Shown: in pieces, positions 44,852 through 53,501 of the stretch | How positions within the stretch are numbered: the stretch's first letter is position 1 | How the letters are laid out: each line of letters starts with the position of its first letter | Origin: Tenacibaculum larymnensis | Lineage (GTDB): Bacteria; Bacteroidota; Bacteroidia; Flavobacteriales; Flavobacteriaceae | DNA length: 64,000 nucleotides | Reading direction: 5' to 3' | Assembly: GCF_028829235.1 (NCBI RefSeq) | Contig: NZ_JAIWJY010000001.1 | Span: 186,001-250,000, forward strand | Notes under the pieces: generated by a model | Told to the model about the DNA's origin: nothing | Databases searched by the model: none | Seen by the model: only the letters and a program-made list of their open reading frames with translations | Program-made: the position numbers and the translations under genes

Positions 44852-47131
44852 CTAAAAATCTGTATCGTCTGGCGCTCTTTCTTCTTCCTCTCCTTCTTTT
44901 GGTTCTTCTACTTTTGAACAGTCTAAATTTATACTTATATCTTTAGGTTTTTCAAAACTTTCTTGACTAATATCTAATGTTTTATCTTCATAACACTTTC
45001 TCATAAAAATAGCCCATGTTGGTAATGACATAGTCGCACCTTGTCCATATCTTAGTCCTGCAAAGTGTGTAGCCCTGTCTTCTCCTCCTGTCCAAACACC
45101 CGTTGCTAAATTAGGAACAATGCCCATAAACCAACCGTCAGATTGATTTTGTGTTGTACCTGTTTTACCTGCAATAGGGTTAGTAAATTTATAAGGAAAA
45201 CCTGTTACTGCATCTCCTCCTGATGTCCAAGTTGATCGTAAACGTGCTCCTGAACCTAATCTTGTCACCCCTTGCATTAAATCTAAAATTACATAAGCAG
45301 ATTCTTCACTTAATACCTCTTTAGTTTCTGGTACAAACTCTTCTAAAACAGTTCCATTTTTATCTTCTATTCGTGTAATCATTAGCGGACTTACACGTAA
45401 CCCTTTATTGGCAAAGGTTGAATATGCACTTACCATTTCTAATAAAGATAAGTCAATTGCTCCTAATGCAATAGACGGATTTGCCTCTAATTTAGATGTT
45501 ATTCCTGAAGATTCTGCAAGTCTAACTACATTTATAGGTGAGACTTTATCAATTAATTGTGCTGTAATTACATTTATTGATTTTGCTAAAGCTTCTTTTA
45601 ACGTTAATTCACCTCCATATTTTCCTCCTGCATTTTTAGGTGTCCAATCCTCTGGCATTCCGTATTTTTCTTTAGGAATAGTGTAAGGAGTATTTGGCAA
45701 TTTATCACAAGGTGACATTTTTAACTGGTTAATTGCCGTAGCGTATACGAAAGGCTTAAATGTAGAACCTACTTGACGCTTTTGTTGTTCTACTGCATCA
45801 TATTTAAAATACCTATGGTTTATTCCTCCAACCCAAGCTTTAATATGACCTGTTTGAGGTTCAATAGATACCAAACCTGAACGTAAGAAATATTTATAAT
45901 GACGTATTGAGTCATAAGGGGTCATTACCGTATCACGTTCACCTTTCCATGTAAAAATACGCATATCGGTAGCTGTATTAAAGACCTTATCTATCTCTTT
46001 TTCAGATTTCCCTGCTGCTTTCATTCGCTTATAACGATCTGAATTTTGTTTTGCTCTTCTTATAATTTTCTCTATTTCCTTTTTGTTTATATCATAGAAA
46101 GGAGCATTTTTATTTCTTTTTTGTTCCTTATCAAAATATGTTTGAAGGTTTGCTATGTGCTCATATACTGCTTCTTCAGCATACTTTTGCATACGAGAAT
46201 CTATTGTTGTATAAATTTTTAATCCATCTCTATAAATATTATACTCTTCTCCGTTTGGCTTTGGATGTTCTTTTACCCACTCTTTTAAAATACTTCTCAA
46301 ATGCTCTCTAAAGTATGTTGCTAAACCATCACTATGCCCTTCTCTATTTATATTAAGTCCTAAACCTAGTTTTTGTAATGAGTCCTTTTGTTGCTGAGTA
46401 ATAAACTCATTTCTGGTCATTTGTTTTAAAACAACATTTCTTCGTTGTTTTACCATCTCTTTCCTTCTTAACGGGTTAAAAAGAGAAGAGTTTTTAAGCA
46501 TTCCTACTAGCATTGCAGATTCTTCTACATCTAATTCTTTTGGTTCTTTTCCAAAATAAATTCTAGCTGCCGAACGTACTCCTACCGCTTGATTTAAGAA
46601 ATCGTATTTATTTAAATACATGGTTATGATTTCTTCTTTGGTATATTGACGTTCTAGCTTTACAGCTACTACCCATTCTTTTACTTTTTGAAGTACTCTT
46701 TTAAAAATGTTTCGAGATGCTTTTTTCGTAAACAGCATTTTTGCTAGCTGTTGGGTTATTGTACTCGCACCTCCACTTCCTGGTTTTAAAATAGCTCTTG
46801 CTGTTCCTCTAAAGTCTATTCCTGAGTGTTCATAAAAGCGCTCATCTTCTGTTGCAACTAACGCTTTTACCATACTTTCTGGAATATCTTTATATTTTAT
46901 TGGTGTTCTATTTTCAACAGCGTATTTTCCTAAAGTTTTACCGTCTGATGAAATAATTTCTGTAGCTAAATTATTTTCTGGGTTTTCTAACTCTTCAAAA
47001 GTTGGCAATACCCCAAACACTCCCCAAGAAGCTAGTAAAAATAGCAGGCTAATAAATAAAAAACCTCCTAAAATGATTCCCCAAAACCATTTAATGTACT
47101 TGCTAAAATTTGTTGTTTTTTTCTCTGTCAT
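44852..47131 (-). CDS. Penicillin-binding protein 1A
   Basis: A 759-residue bifunctional peptidoglycan synthase. It has one N-terminal membrane anchor (about 17-37), a glycosyltransferase 51 domain (EDERFYEHSGIDFRG with catalytic Glu; GASTITQQLAKMLF), and a transpeptidase domain with SxxK in GSTFKPFVYA, SIN in KSINVITAQL and KTGTTQ near the C-terminus. A very acidic tail ends the protein. Its ATG overlaps the gldH stop as TAATG, so translation is coupled to GldH. Confidence 0.95.
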   Translation of the reverse strand: MTEKKTTNFSKYIKWFWGIILGGFLFISLLFLLASWGVFGVLPTFEELENPENNLATEIISSDGKTLGKYAVENRTPIKYKDIPESMVKALVATEDERFYEHSGIDFRGTARAILKPGSGGASTITQQLAKMLFTKKASRNIFKRVLQKVKEWVVAVKLERQYTKEEIITMYLNKYDFLNQAVGVRSAARIYFGKEPKELDVEESAMLVGMLKNSSLFNPLRRKEMVKQRRNVVLKQMTRNEFITQQQKDSLQKLGLGLNINREGHSDGLATYFREHLRSILKEWVKEHPKPNGEEYNIYRDGLKIYTTIDSRMQKYAEEAVYEHIANLQTYFDKEQKRNKNAPFYDINKKEIEKIIRRAKQNSDRYKRMKAAGKSEKEIDKVFNTATDMRIFTWKGERDTVMTPYDSIRHYKYFLRSGLVSIEPQTGHIKAWVGGINHRYFKYDAVEQQKRQVGSTFKPFVYATAINQLKMSPCDKLPNTPYTIPKEKYGMPEDWTPKNAGGKYGGELTLKEALAKSINVITAQLIDKVSPINVVRLAESSGITSKLEANPSIALGAIDLSLLEMVSAYSTFANKGLRVSPLMITRIEDKNGTVLEEFVPETKEVLSEESAYVILDLMQGVTRLGSGARLRSTWTSGGDAVTGFPYKFTNPIAGKTGTTQNQSDGWFMGIVPNLATGVWTGGEDRATHFAGLRYGQGATMSLPTWAIFMRKCYEDKTLDISQESFEKPKDISINLDCSKVEEPKEGEEEERAPDDTDF

Positions 47132-47616
47132 TACTTTATTTTTTCAATTCTAAACCCTACATGAGTTATTCCTTCTAGTTCTTCAATCCCTTCTATTTCT
47201 CCATTTTTTCGCATAGCTTGTCGAACTTTAAAGGTATATTCTCCTTTGCGGGGAAACGTTATGTTTTCTTTATAAAAAAGTTTGTTTTCTTTAATATCAG
47301 TAAAACCCTGCCCTAAAAACTTTCCTGTAACATCAGCCATATCATATTCCAGAGTATCTATGATTATTTGTCCATCAGGAAAATCCATTTGTGTAATTAA
47401 AAAAAGATTACTGTACGCATAATCCTTATTATTTCTAAGGTTTATAAAAAGGTTTTTCTTACCAATGGAATCGTTAATTGGAAATGTAAATTGTATTGTG
47501 TTTTTTTTATTCCATGCACTTTTTGGAAGTGTAACATAGTTATCAAATTCACTATTTGAGTCACATGAAGCTAATAGCATAGCTACTAAAAAAAAGATGC
47601 CAATTTTACTTTTCAT
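47131..47616 (-). CDS. gldH: Gliding motility lipoprotein GldH
   Basis: A 161-residue lipoprotein: the start at 47616 gives a signal ending LLASC (Cys18), then FDNYVTLPKSAWNKKNTI, the family opening. GldH is required for gliding in Flavobacterium johnsoniae and is widespread in Bacteroidota. An open frame extends about 112 codons further upstream, but it runs antiphase through the Lys-rich tail of ricT and is not coding. The start overlaps the ricT stop by 11 nt; the stop overlaps the PBP1A start by one base. The tight coupling suggests a shared envelope role. Confidence 0.92.
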   Translation of the reverse strand: MKSKIGIFFLVAMLLASCDSNSEFDNYVTLPKSAWNKKNTIQFTFPINDSIGKKNLFINLRNNKDYAYSNLFLITQMDFPDGQIIIDTLEYDMADVTGKFLGQGFTDIKENKLFYKENITFPRKGEYTFKVRQAMRKNGEIEGIEELEGITHVGFRIEKIK

Positions 47617-49042
47617 TATTGGTGTTATTTTTATTATCGCTATTGTTTTTTTTACGTTGATTGTTATTTTTTTTTCTAGGGGGTCTTGGTTTCTTTTGTT
47701 GCCCTTGTGCTTTATCAGTTGTTTTATTTTCTGGTTTAGGCTTTCTAGTCTTTGGGTTGTTTTTAGGTCTTGGTTTCCTATTATCAACTCTCTTTTTTTC
47801 CGTTTTTTGCCCTCCTTCAGTTTTGGTTGGTTTTCCTTGTGGCTTTTTCCTTTGTCTTTTATTTGCAGGAGGTTGTTTATTTTCTTCCTTTTTACCTGTT
47901 GGCTTTCTTTTTCTGCGTCTAGTATTTTTACGTCCTTTTTTAGGCGTATCAAAACGCGTTAAACTATCTTGGCCAACAACATTTTCAAAGTCAACTGAAA
48001 CTTCTTCGGTTATCTCTAATTCATATTCTTCTAACGGTAACGCAAGTTCATTATTTTTGTTTAATTCTATAATTTCTTGAACTTGGTCTAACGATAGTTT
48101 ATACCACTTAAAGCTTTCTTCTTTGTAGGTATACCAAAGTAACTTTTTGAAGATGTCCATTTTAACGAAAACAGCATCTCCTTTTTCTGTTTTTAGTACT
48201 TTATCTTGTTTAGGGAAGCTTTGTAGTGCATCTAAATACGTATCTAATTCGTAGTTTAAACAACACTTTAGCTTACCACATTGTCCTGCTAATTTTAGTG
48301 GGTTTAGTGATAACTGTTGATAACGAGCTGCTGCGGTATTTACCTTTCTAAAATCAGTTAACCAAGTAGAACAACATAGTTCTCTACCACAAGAACCTAT
48401 TCCTCCTAAACGAGCAGCTTCTTGACGCATTCCTACTTGACGCATTTCTACACGAATAGAGAAAGCACTTGCTAGATCGCGAATTAACTGACGAAAGTCT
48501 ACACGTTCATCTGCTGTATAGTAAAAAGTAGCTTTAGTTCCGTCTCCTTGATATTCAACATCAGAAAGTTTCATTTTCAACCCTAAACGGCTAATAATTT
48601 CTCTTCCCTTTCGTTGTGTTTCTAGCTCTCTTCCTCTGGCTTCTTGCCAAACATCAATGTCTTTTTGAGAGGCTTTTCTGTAAACTTTCTTTACTTCATC
48701 ACTATCTGCAGTAATTTTTCTTTTTTTCATTTGAACTCTTACAAGCTCTCCTGCTAAAGAAACAATACCAACATCGTGCCCTGAAGATCCTTCAACCGCA
48801 ACCACATCTCCCATTGAAAGAGTTAAGTTTTCAGGATTTTTATAAAAGTGTTTTCGTCCATTTTTAAAACGGACTTCAAAAATATTAAATGGTGCTTCAC
48901 CTGAAGGTAAAGTCATATTTGATAACCAATCAAAAACAGCGAGTTTATTTCCACTTCCACATGTGCCTGTTGCACAATTTCCGTTACTCTTACAGCCATT
49001 TGGCACACCGCTTTTGTTAGTTGAGCAACTGCTACAACTCAT
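47606..49042 (-). CDS. ricT: RicT-like PSP1-domain protein with basic tail
   Basis: A 478-residue protein of the PSP1/RicT (YaaT) family. The N-terminus is Cys-rich (Cys at 3, 6, 17, 23 and 28), and the PSP1 core (about 45-300) contains CGRELCC and QCGKLKCCLNYEL, Cys motifs proposed to bind an Fe-S cluster. The last 115 residues from about 364 are an extremely basic, low-complexity tail of Lys, Arg, Asn, Pro and Gln, probably disordered and RNA-binding. In Bacillus, RicT acts with RicA and RicF on RNA maturation; those partners are not seen here. It heads the ricT-gldH-PBP1A operon. Confidence 0.9.
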   Translation of the reverse strand: MSCSSCSTNKSGVPNGCKSNGNCATGTCGSGNKLAVFDWLSNMTLPSGEAPFNIFEVRFKNGRKHFYKNPENLTLSMGDVVAVEGSSGHDVGIVSLAGELVRVQMKKRKITADSDEVKKVYRKASQKDIDVWQEARGRELETQRKGREIISRLGLKMKLSDVEYQGDGTKATFYYTADERVDFRQLIRDLASAFSIRVEMRQVGMRQEAARLGGIGSCGRELCCSTWLTDFRKVNTAAARYQQLSLNPLKLAGQCGKLKCCLNYELDTYLDALQSFPKQDKVLKTEKGDAVFVKMDIFKKLLWYTYKEESFKWYKLSLDQVQEIIELNKNNELALPLEEYELEITEEVSVDFENVVGQDSLTRFDTPKKGRKNTRRRKRKPTGKKEENKQPPANKRQRKKPQGKPTKTEGGQKTEKKRVDNRKPRPKNNPKTRKPKPENKTTDKAQGQQKKPRPPRKKNNNQRKKNNSDNKNNTNNEK

Positions 49043-49210
49043 ACGATAGTATATTTTTTTGAAATATTTTTTAAACCTGTGATATTTACAGTATCAAAAA
49101 ACATTTTTATTATTTGATTTTCAGCTGCATAAAATTTACTTTATAACAACTATACTTAATCTGTAAAGATACATATTCTAATGAAAAGTGAAAATTGATT
49201 TTTTTGTTAA

Positions 49211-49248
49211 AAAAAATGCTGCTTTTAAGTTAAAAAGCAGCATTTTTT
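49211..49248 (-). terminator. Terminator after glnS
   Basis: Perfect 16-bp arms AAAAAATGCTGCTTTT and AAAAGCAGCATTTTTT with a 6-nt loop. Its symmetry allows both directions. Confidence 0.88.
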
Positions 49249-49271
49249 ATTTGTTTTTATGTCTTTAGGTA

Positions 49272-50963
49272 CTATTTGTTCTTTTTTGCCCAGTTATCTC
49301 GTAACCCAACAATTTTATTGAATACTAAACTTTCAGATGTCGAATCGTCATCTACATTAAAGTATCCTAAACGTTGAAACTGAAAACGGTCTCCAATTTG
49401 TGCTGTTTGTAAGCTTGGTTCAACATAAGCTGTAATTTTTTCTAAAGAACTAGGGTTTAAGAATTCCATGAAGTCTTTGTCTTTATGACTGTCTGGTGCC
49501 TCATCTGAAAACAGTCTGTCATACGCTCTTACCTCAGCTTTTACAGCATGTTTTACCGACACCCAATGCAATGTCCCTTTTACCTTACGTTTACTTTCTT
49601 CTGTACCGCTTCCTGATTTTGTTAATGGATCGTACGTACAGTGAATTACAGTAATGTTTCCGTTTTCGTCTTTTTCTACACTATTAGCTGTGATAAAATA
49701 AGCATTCTTTAAACGAACTTCTTTTCCTAATTTTAAACGGAAGAATTTTTTGTTTGCTTCTTCTCTAAAGTCTTCACGCTCTATATAAATTTCTCTTGAA
49801 AATGGAACTTCTCTTGTTCCTGAGTTTTCATCTTCTGGGTTGTTTTCAGCAATTAAAATCTCTTCTTGATCTTCAGGGTAATTATCAATTACCACTTTTA
49901 CTGGATCTAAAACCGCCATTACACGATTTGCTGTTTTATTTAAATCTTCACGGATTTTAAACTCTAACAACGCCACATCAATCACATTTTCACGTTTAGA
50001 AACCCCTACTGTTTCCACAAAACTACGGATAGAAGCAGGTGTATAACCACGACGACGTAACCCTGAAATAGTAGGCATACGTGGATCATCCCATCCTGAA
50101 ACAATTCCTTCTTCGACCAATTTCATCAACTTACGCTTACTCATTACCGTATAGCTTAAGTTTAAACGTGAGAACTCTCGTTGTTTTGGTGGTAATGGGT
50201 ATTCTGATTGGCTGTACTCATACACATTATCTCTAAACCAATTGTAAAGTTCACGATGAGGCTTAAACTCTAATGAACATAATGAGTGCGATATTTGTTC
50301 TATATAATCACTTTCTCCATGAGTCCAGTCGTACATTGGATAAATTACCCAATCGCTTCCTGTACGGTGGTGTTCTTTCTTTAAAATACGGTACATGATA
50401 GGATCACGCATTAACATATTTGGTGAAGCCATATCTATTTTAGCACGTAACACATGAGATCCTTCTTCAAACTCACCATTTTTCATACGTGTAAATAAAT
50501 CTAAGTTTTCTTCAACACTTTTGTCTCTATTCGGACCTGCGACTCCTGGTTGCGTTGGCGTTCCTTTTTGCTCAGCCATAGCTTCGGAAGATTGATTATC
50601 TACATATGCTTTTCCGTCTTTAATCAATTGGACTGCCCAATCATATAGTTGTTGGAAATAATCAGAAGAATAACATTCTTTTTCCCATTGATATCCTAAC
50701 CAAGCTACATCACGTTTAATAGCATCTACATATTCTTGCTCTTCTTTTGCTGGGTTTGTATCATCAAAACGAAGATTTACTGGAGCATTGTATTTTTCTC
50801 CTAAACCAAAACTAATACCTATAGCTTTTGTATGTCCTATATGTAAATATCCGTTTGGTTCTGGTGGAAAACGAAAACGCAAATTTTCTTTTGGCATTCC
50901 ATTTGCCAAATCTTCTTCAACAATTTGCTCTAAAAAATTCAATGATTTCTTTTCTTCTGACAT
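49272..50963 (-). CDS. glnS: Glutamine--tRNA ligase
   Basis: Charges tRNA-Gln directly. The 563-residue class I enzyme has FPPEPNGYLHIGHTKAIG with the HIGH motif, DDTNPAKEEQEYV, the KMSKS equivalent TVMSKRKLMKLVEEG and GWDDPRMPTISGLRRRGYTP, followed by the two beta-barrel anticodon domains. Its presence means that Gln-tRNA need not come from the GatCAB route. A TAATTTTG box about 93 nt upstream could be the promoter; the gene is flanked by terminators. Confidence 0.97.
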   Translation of the reverse strand: MSEEKKSLNFLEQIVEEDLANGMPKENLRFRFPPEPNGYLHIGHTKAIGISFGLGEKYNAPVNLRFDDTNPAKEEQEYVDAIKRDVAWLGYQWEKECYSSDYFQQLYDWAVQLIKDGKAYVDNQSSEAMAEQKGTPTQPGVAGPNRDKSVEENLDLFTRMKNGEFEEGSHVLRAKIDMASPNMLMRDPIMYRILKKEHHRTGSDWVIYPMYDWTHGESDYIEQISHSLCSLEFKPHRELYNWFRDNVYEYSQSEYPLPPKQREFSRLNLSYTVMSKRKLMKLVEEGIVSGWDDPRMPTISGLRRRGYTPASIRSFVETVGVSKRENVIDVALLEFKIREDLNKTANRVMAVLDPVKVVIDNYPEDQEEILIAENNPEDENSGTREVPFSREIYIEREDFREEANKKFFRLKLGKEVRLKNAYFITANSVEKDENGNITVIHCTYDPLTKSGSGTEESKRKVKGTLHWVSVKHAVKAEVRAYDRLFSDEAPDSHKDKDFMEFLNPSSLEKITAYVEPSLQTAQIGDRFQFQRLGYFNVDDDSTSESLVFNKIVGLRDNWAKKNK

Positions 50964-51055
50964 CTTTATAAATTATGTACGTGTTCTATTTATAACCTTA
51001 TGTAATTCTCTTTTAAAACATAATTAATTAAGAGCTACTTAAAAGGTTTAAGCAA

Positions 51056-51063
51056 CAAAATTA
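51056..51063 (-). promoter_or_regulatory. -7 promoter box of glnS
   Basis: TAATTTTG on the minus strand fits TAnnTTTG; the leader would be about 85-90 nt. Confidence 0.4.
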
Positions 51064-51121
51064 CATAGAATCTATGAGATAATTACACAAAGAAAATTAT
51101 GGATTAGATTTTTTATAATAA

Positions 51122-51153
51122 AAAACGGAAAACCTATATAGATTTTCCGTTTT
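51122..51153 (-). terminator. Terminator after the M1 aminopeptidase gene
   Basis: Arms AAAACGGAAAA (51122-51132) and TTTTCCGTTTT (51143-51153) around a 10-nt loop. Confidence 0.8.
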
Positions 51154-51175
51154 AAGTATTTATTATCACTAAGTT

Positions 51176-53026
51176 TTACTTACTGTACGAATTGTTTGCT
51201 TGATTTACATCTGCCATTAATTTAGATGGATCAATTTCAACTGATTTTACATCTTTTTTGACTGTAAAAGTATAGGTTGGATGTGCAAAAGTCCAATCGG
51301 TAATAACTGTTGCATCAGTTGGTTTTTCTCCACGCATCATACGTAACGGGATATTGAATGATTCTTTTGAACCATCTGTATACGTAACCTCAACATCAAT
51401 TGGCATTGGCATTTGACCAATACGCTCTAATGTGATTTCTTTTCCGTTTACTGCTTTAATTCCGTAATCAATAGTATGTGTTGTTTGCGTCCATTCATTT
51501 AAATACCAATCTAACTGAAGTCCTGAAACTTTTTCAGCAGTACGTTTGATATCATTTGGGGTTGGATGTTTAAAAGAAAAATCTTCAAAATACTTCTTCA
51601 ACGTTTTTGCTACATTTTCTTTTCCAATAACATATTCCAACTGAGATAAGAAAATGTTTCCTTTAGAATAACTTGCAACTCCATACGCTGTATTTGTATT
51701 ATACCTATCAGCATGCGTTGTTAAAGGTTCTTCAATATTATTGCCTACTACGTAATTATACCCTCGATAAGAACCTGCATGCGGATTTTCTTTTCCTTCT
51801 CCTAAGATTTCATTTTCTGCTTTGTTTGAAATATAGGTTGTAAACCCTTCATCCATCCAAGGATGTTTACTTTCATTGGTCGCTAACAAGAACTGGAACC
51901 AAGTATGTGCTAATTCGTGTGCTGTTACACCAAATAAGCTTCCCCATTTACGTTGTCCTGTAATTAATGTACACATTGCATACTCCATACCTCCATCTCC
52001 TCCTTGAATAACTGAGTATTGCTTATATGGATACTGACCTATATGCTTACTGAAGTAGTTCATTAACTCAGCTGTTTTAGGTTGTAGTTTTTTCCAGTTC
52101 TCTAAATAATCCGCATCTAATGTTTTCTTGTATAGGAAATGTAAGTCGATTCCGTTATCCATTTTATACGTATCGTGAATAAACTCTGGATCAGCTCCCC
52201 AAGTAAAATCATGCACATTTGGTGCTGTAAACTTCCAAGTTAATTTATCTCCTGAAGGTACATTTAATGGTTTCGTTTTGTCTTCATAACCATGACCTAC
52301 TTCTTGCGGATTCTGCACATATCCAGTTCCCCCAACTACATAGTTTTTATCAATATGAAGTGTTACATCAAAATTACCCCAAACTCCGTGAAATTCTCTT
52401 CCTAAGTATGGTGGTGTATGCCAACCTTCAAAATCGTATTCTGCCATTTTAGGATACCATTGTGTCATTGACAAAGCAACTCCTTCTGCACTATTACGCC
52501 CAGAACGACGGATTTGTTTTGGTACTTGTGCATCAAAAATCATATCAAACGTTACACTTTCTCCTGGTTGAATTGATTTATTTAACGTTACTTCTAAAAT
52601 CGTTCCAACAGTCTCGTGTTTTACTATCGACCCATCTTGTTTTAATGAATTAACTTTAATGTACCCTATTTCTGATGGTGATAGCTTACTAATACGATCT
52701 CCTACTCTTCTGTCTGGATCTTTAATGTTTCTTGAACGAACATCCATTTGAGAGTTTGGTTGAAATGCATTGAAATATAAGTGATAAAATACTTTATTTA
52801 ATACATCAGGTGAGTTGTTTGTGTACACTAATTTTTGTGTTCCTTTGTATTGATATGTTTTAACATTCATATCAATATCCATAGTATAATCAACATGTTG
52901 TTGCCAATACCCTCTGTTAGACTGTTTGTGTACTTTTGGTTTTGTTATGGTTTTGTTAGTTGTACTATTTACTGTAGCACAAGAAATAACCGGTAACAAT
53001 AAAAGGCTTAAGATTATTTTCTTCAT
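51176..53026 (-). CDS. M1-family aminopeptidase lipoprotein
   Basis: A 616-residue zinc metallopeptidase with a lipoprotein signal (PVISC, Cys16). The zinc site HELAHTW (His370, Glu371, His374) is followed 19 residues later by Glu393 (WMDEGF), and the substrate N-terminus-binding motif GGMEY is at 345-349. The N-terminal beta domain is normal; the C-terminus is a short beta domain, so the large helical domain of aminopeptidase N is missing or reduced. Expected role: trimming of peptides in the periplasm or at the surface. It starts one base after the small gene upstream and ends at a terminator. Confidence 0.93.
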   Translation of the reverse strand: MKKIILSLLLLPVISCATVNSTTNKTITKPKVHKQSNRGYWQQHVDYTMDIDMNVKTYQYKGTQKLVYTNNSPDVLNKVFYHLYFNAFQPNSQMDVRSRNIKDPDRRVGDRISKLSPSEIGYIKVNSLKQDGSIVKHETVGTILEVTLNKSIQPGESVTFDMIFDAQVPKQIRRSGRNSAEGVALSMTQWYPKMAEYDFEGWHTPPYLGREFHGVWGNFDVTLHIDKNYVVGGTGYVQNPQEVGHGYEDKTKPLNVPSGDKLTWKFTAPNVHDFTWGADPEFIHDTYKMDNGIDLHFLYKKTLDADYLENWKKLQPKTAELMNYFSKHIGQYPYKQYSVIQGGDGGMEYAMCTLITGQRKWGSLFGVTAHELAHTWFQFLLATNESKHPWMDEGFTTYISNKAENEILGEGKENPHAGSYRGYNYVVGNNIEEPLTTHADRYNTNTAYGVASYSKGNIFLSQLEYVIGKENVAKTLKKYFEDFSFKHPTPNDIKRTAEKVSGLQLDWYLNEWTQTTHTIDYGIKAVNGKEITLERIGQMPMPIDVEVTYTDGSKESFNIPLRMMRGEKPTDATVITDWTFAHPTYTFTVKKDVKSVEIDPSKLMADVNQANNSYSK

Positions 53027-53027
53027 A

Positions 53028-53432
53028 TTAAACTAGTTTAATTCCCATTGAGATTAGTGTTTTCTTAAAATCACTTAATTCTTTTTCATTTTTTAACACT
53101 GGAAAACTACGTCTTTTTCCGTTACGTAATTTTAGAAAAATTCGTTCTTTCCCATAAACTTTTCTTGTTTCTATTCCTTCAATTTCATTAAGATGATATT
53201 TAGATTTCCATGATCTTTTTACCATGTAATAAAATATTACTACTACTGAAACTACTGCAAGTAAAAACATAAAAACAAAAAGAGTTTCATTGTTTTTGTA
53301 ACTCATTAAATACAACTGAACTCCCATATTAATTCCATTAATTAACATCAAAGAGATTATTAACCATGAATGCATTGGTACTTCATCTTTAATTGTTAAT
53401 TCCTGTGTTTTTTTGTTAAATTCTAGCTGCAT
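53028..53432 (-). CDS. Small two-helix membrane protein upstream of the M1 peptidase
   Basis: A 134-residue protein with two hydrophobic helices (about 22-43 and 51-70) flanked by a beta-rich N-terminus (LEFNKKTQELTIKDEV) and a charged C-terminus (ETRKVYGKERIFLKLRNGKR). The pattern resembles small PH-like membrane proteins, but I do not assign a family. It is co-transcribed with the aminopeptidase (one-base gap). A palindrome TTGTTATAACAA sits 5 nt before its start. Confidence 0.75.
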   Translation of the reverse strand: MQLEFNKKTQELTIKDEVPMHSWLIISLMLINGINMGVQLYLMSYKNNETLFVFMFLLAVVSVVVIFYYMVKRSWKSKYHLNEIEGIETRKVYGKERIFLKLRNGKRRSFPVLKNEKELSDFKKTLISMGIKLV

Positions 53433-53447
53433 GATACTTGTTATAAC

Positions 53448-53482
53448 AAAAAAAGAGCATCAAATAACAATGCTCTTTTTTT
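53448..53482. terminator. Terminator after the S8 peptidase gene
   Basis: Perfect 13-bp arms AAAAAAAGAGCAT and ATGCTCTTTTTTT with a 9-nt loop. Confidence 0.9.
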
Positions 53483-53501
53483 AATCTATCTATATATTAT
53501 A

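Noticed and set aside
47617..47952. An open frame that extends gldH upstream by 112 codons
   Set aside because: It runs through the Lys/Asn-rich tail of ricT in another frame, encodes a Lys-rich stretch with no signal peptide, and removes the lipoprotein N-terminus that GldH needs.
47597..48080. Plus-strand frames of 121 and 139 codons opposite ricT
   Set aside because: They are complements of the low-complexity basic tail and have biased Phe/Leu/Ser composition; no promoter or start context.
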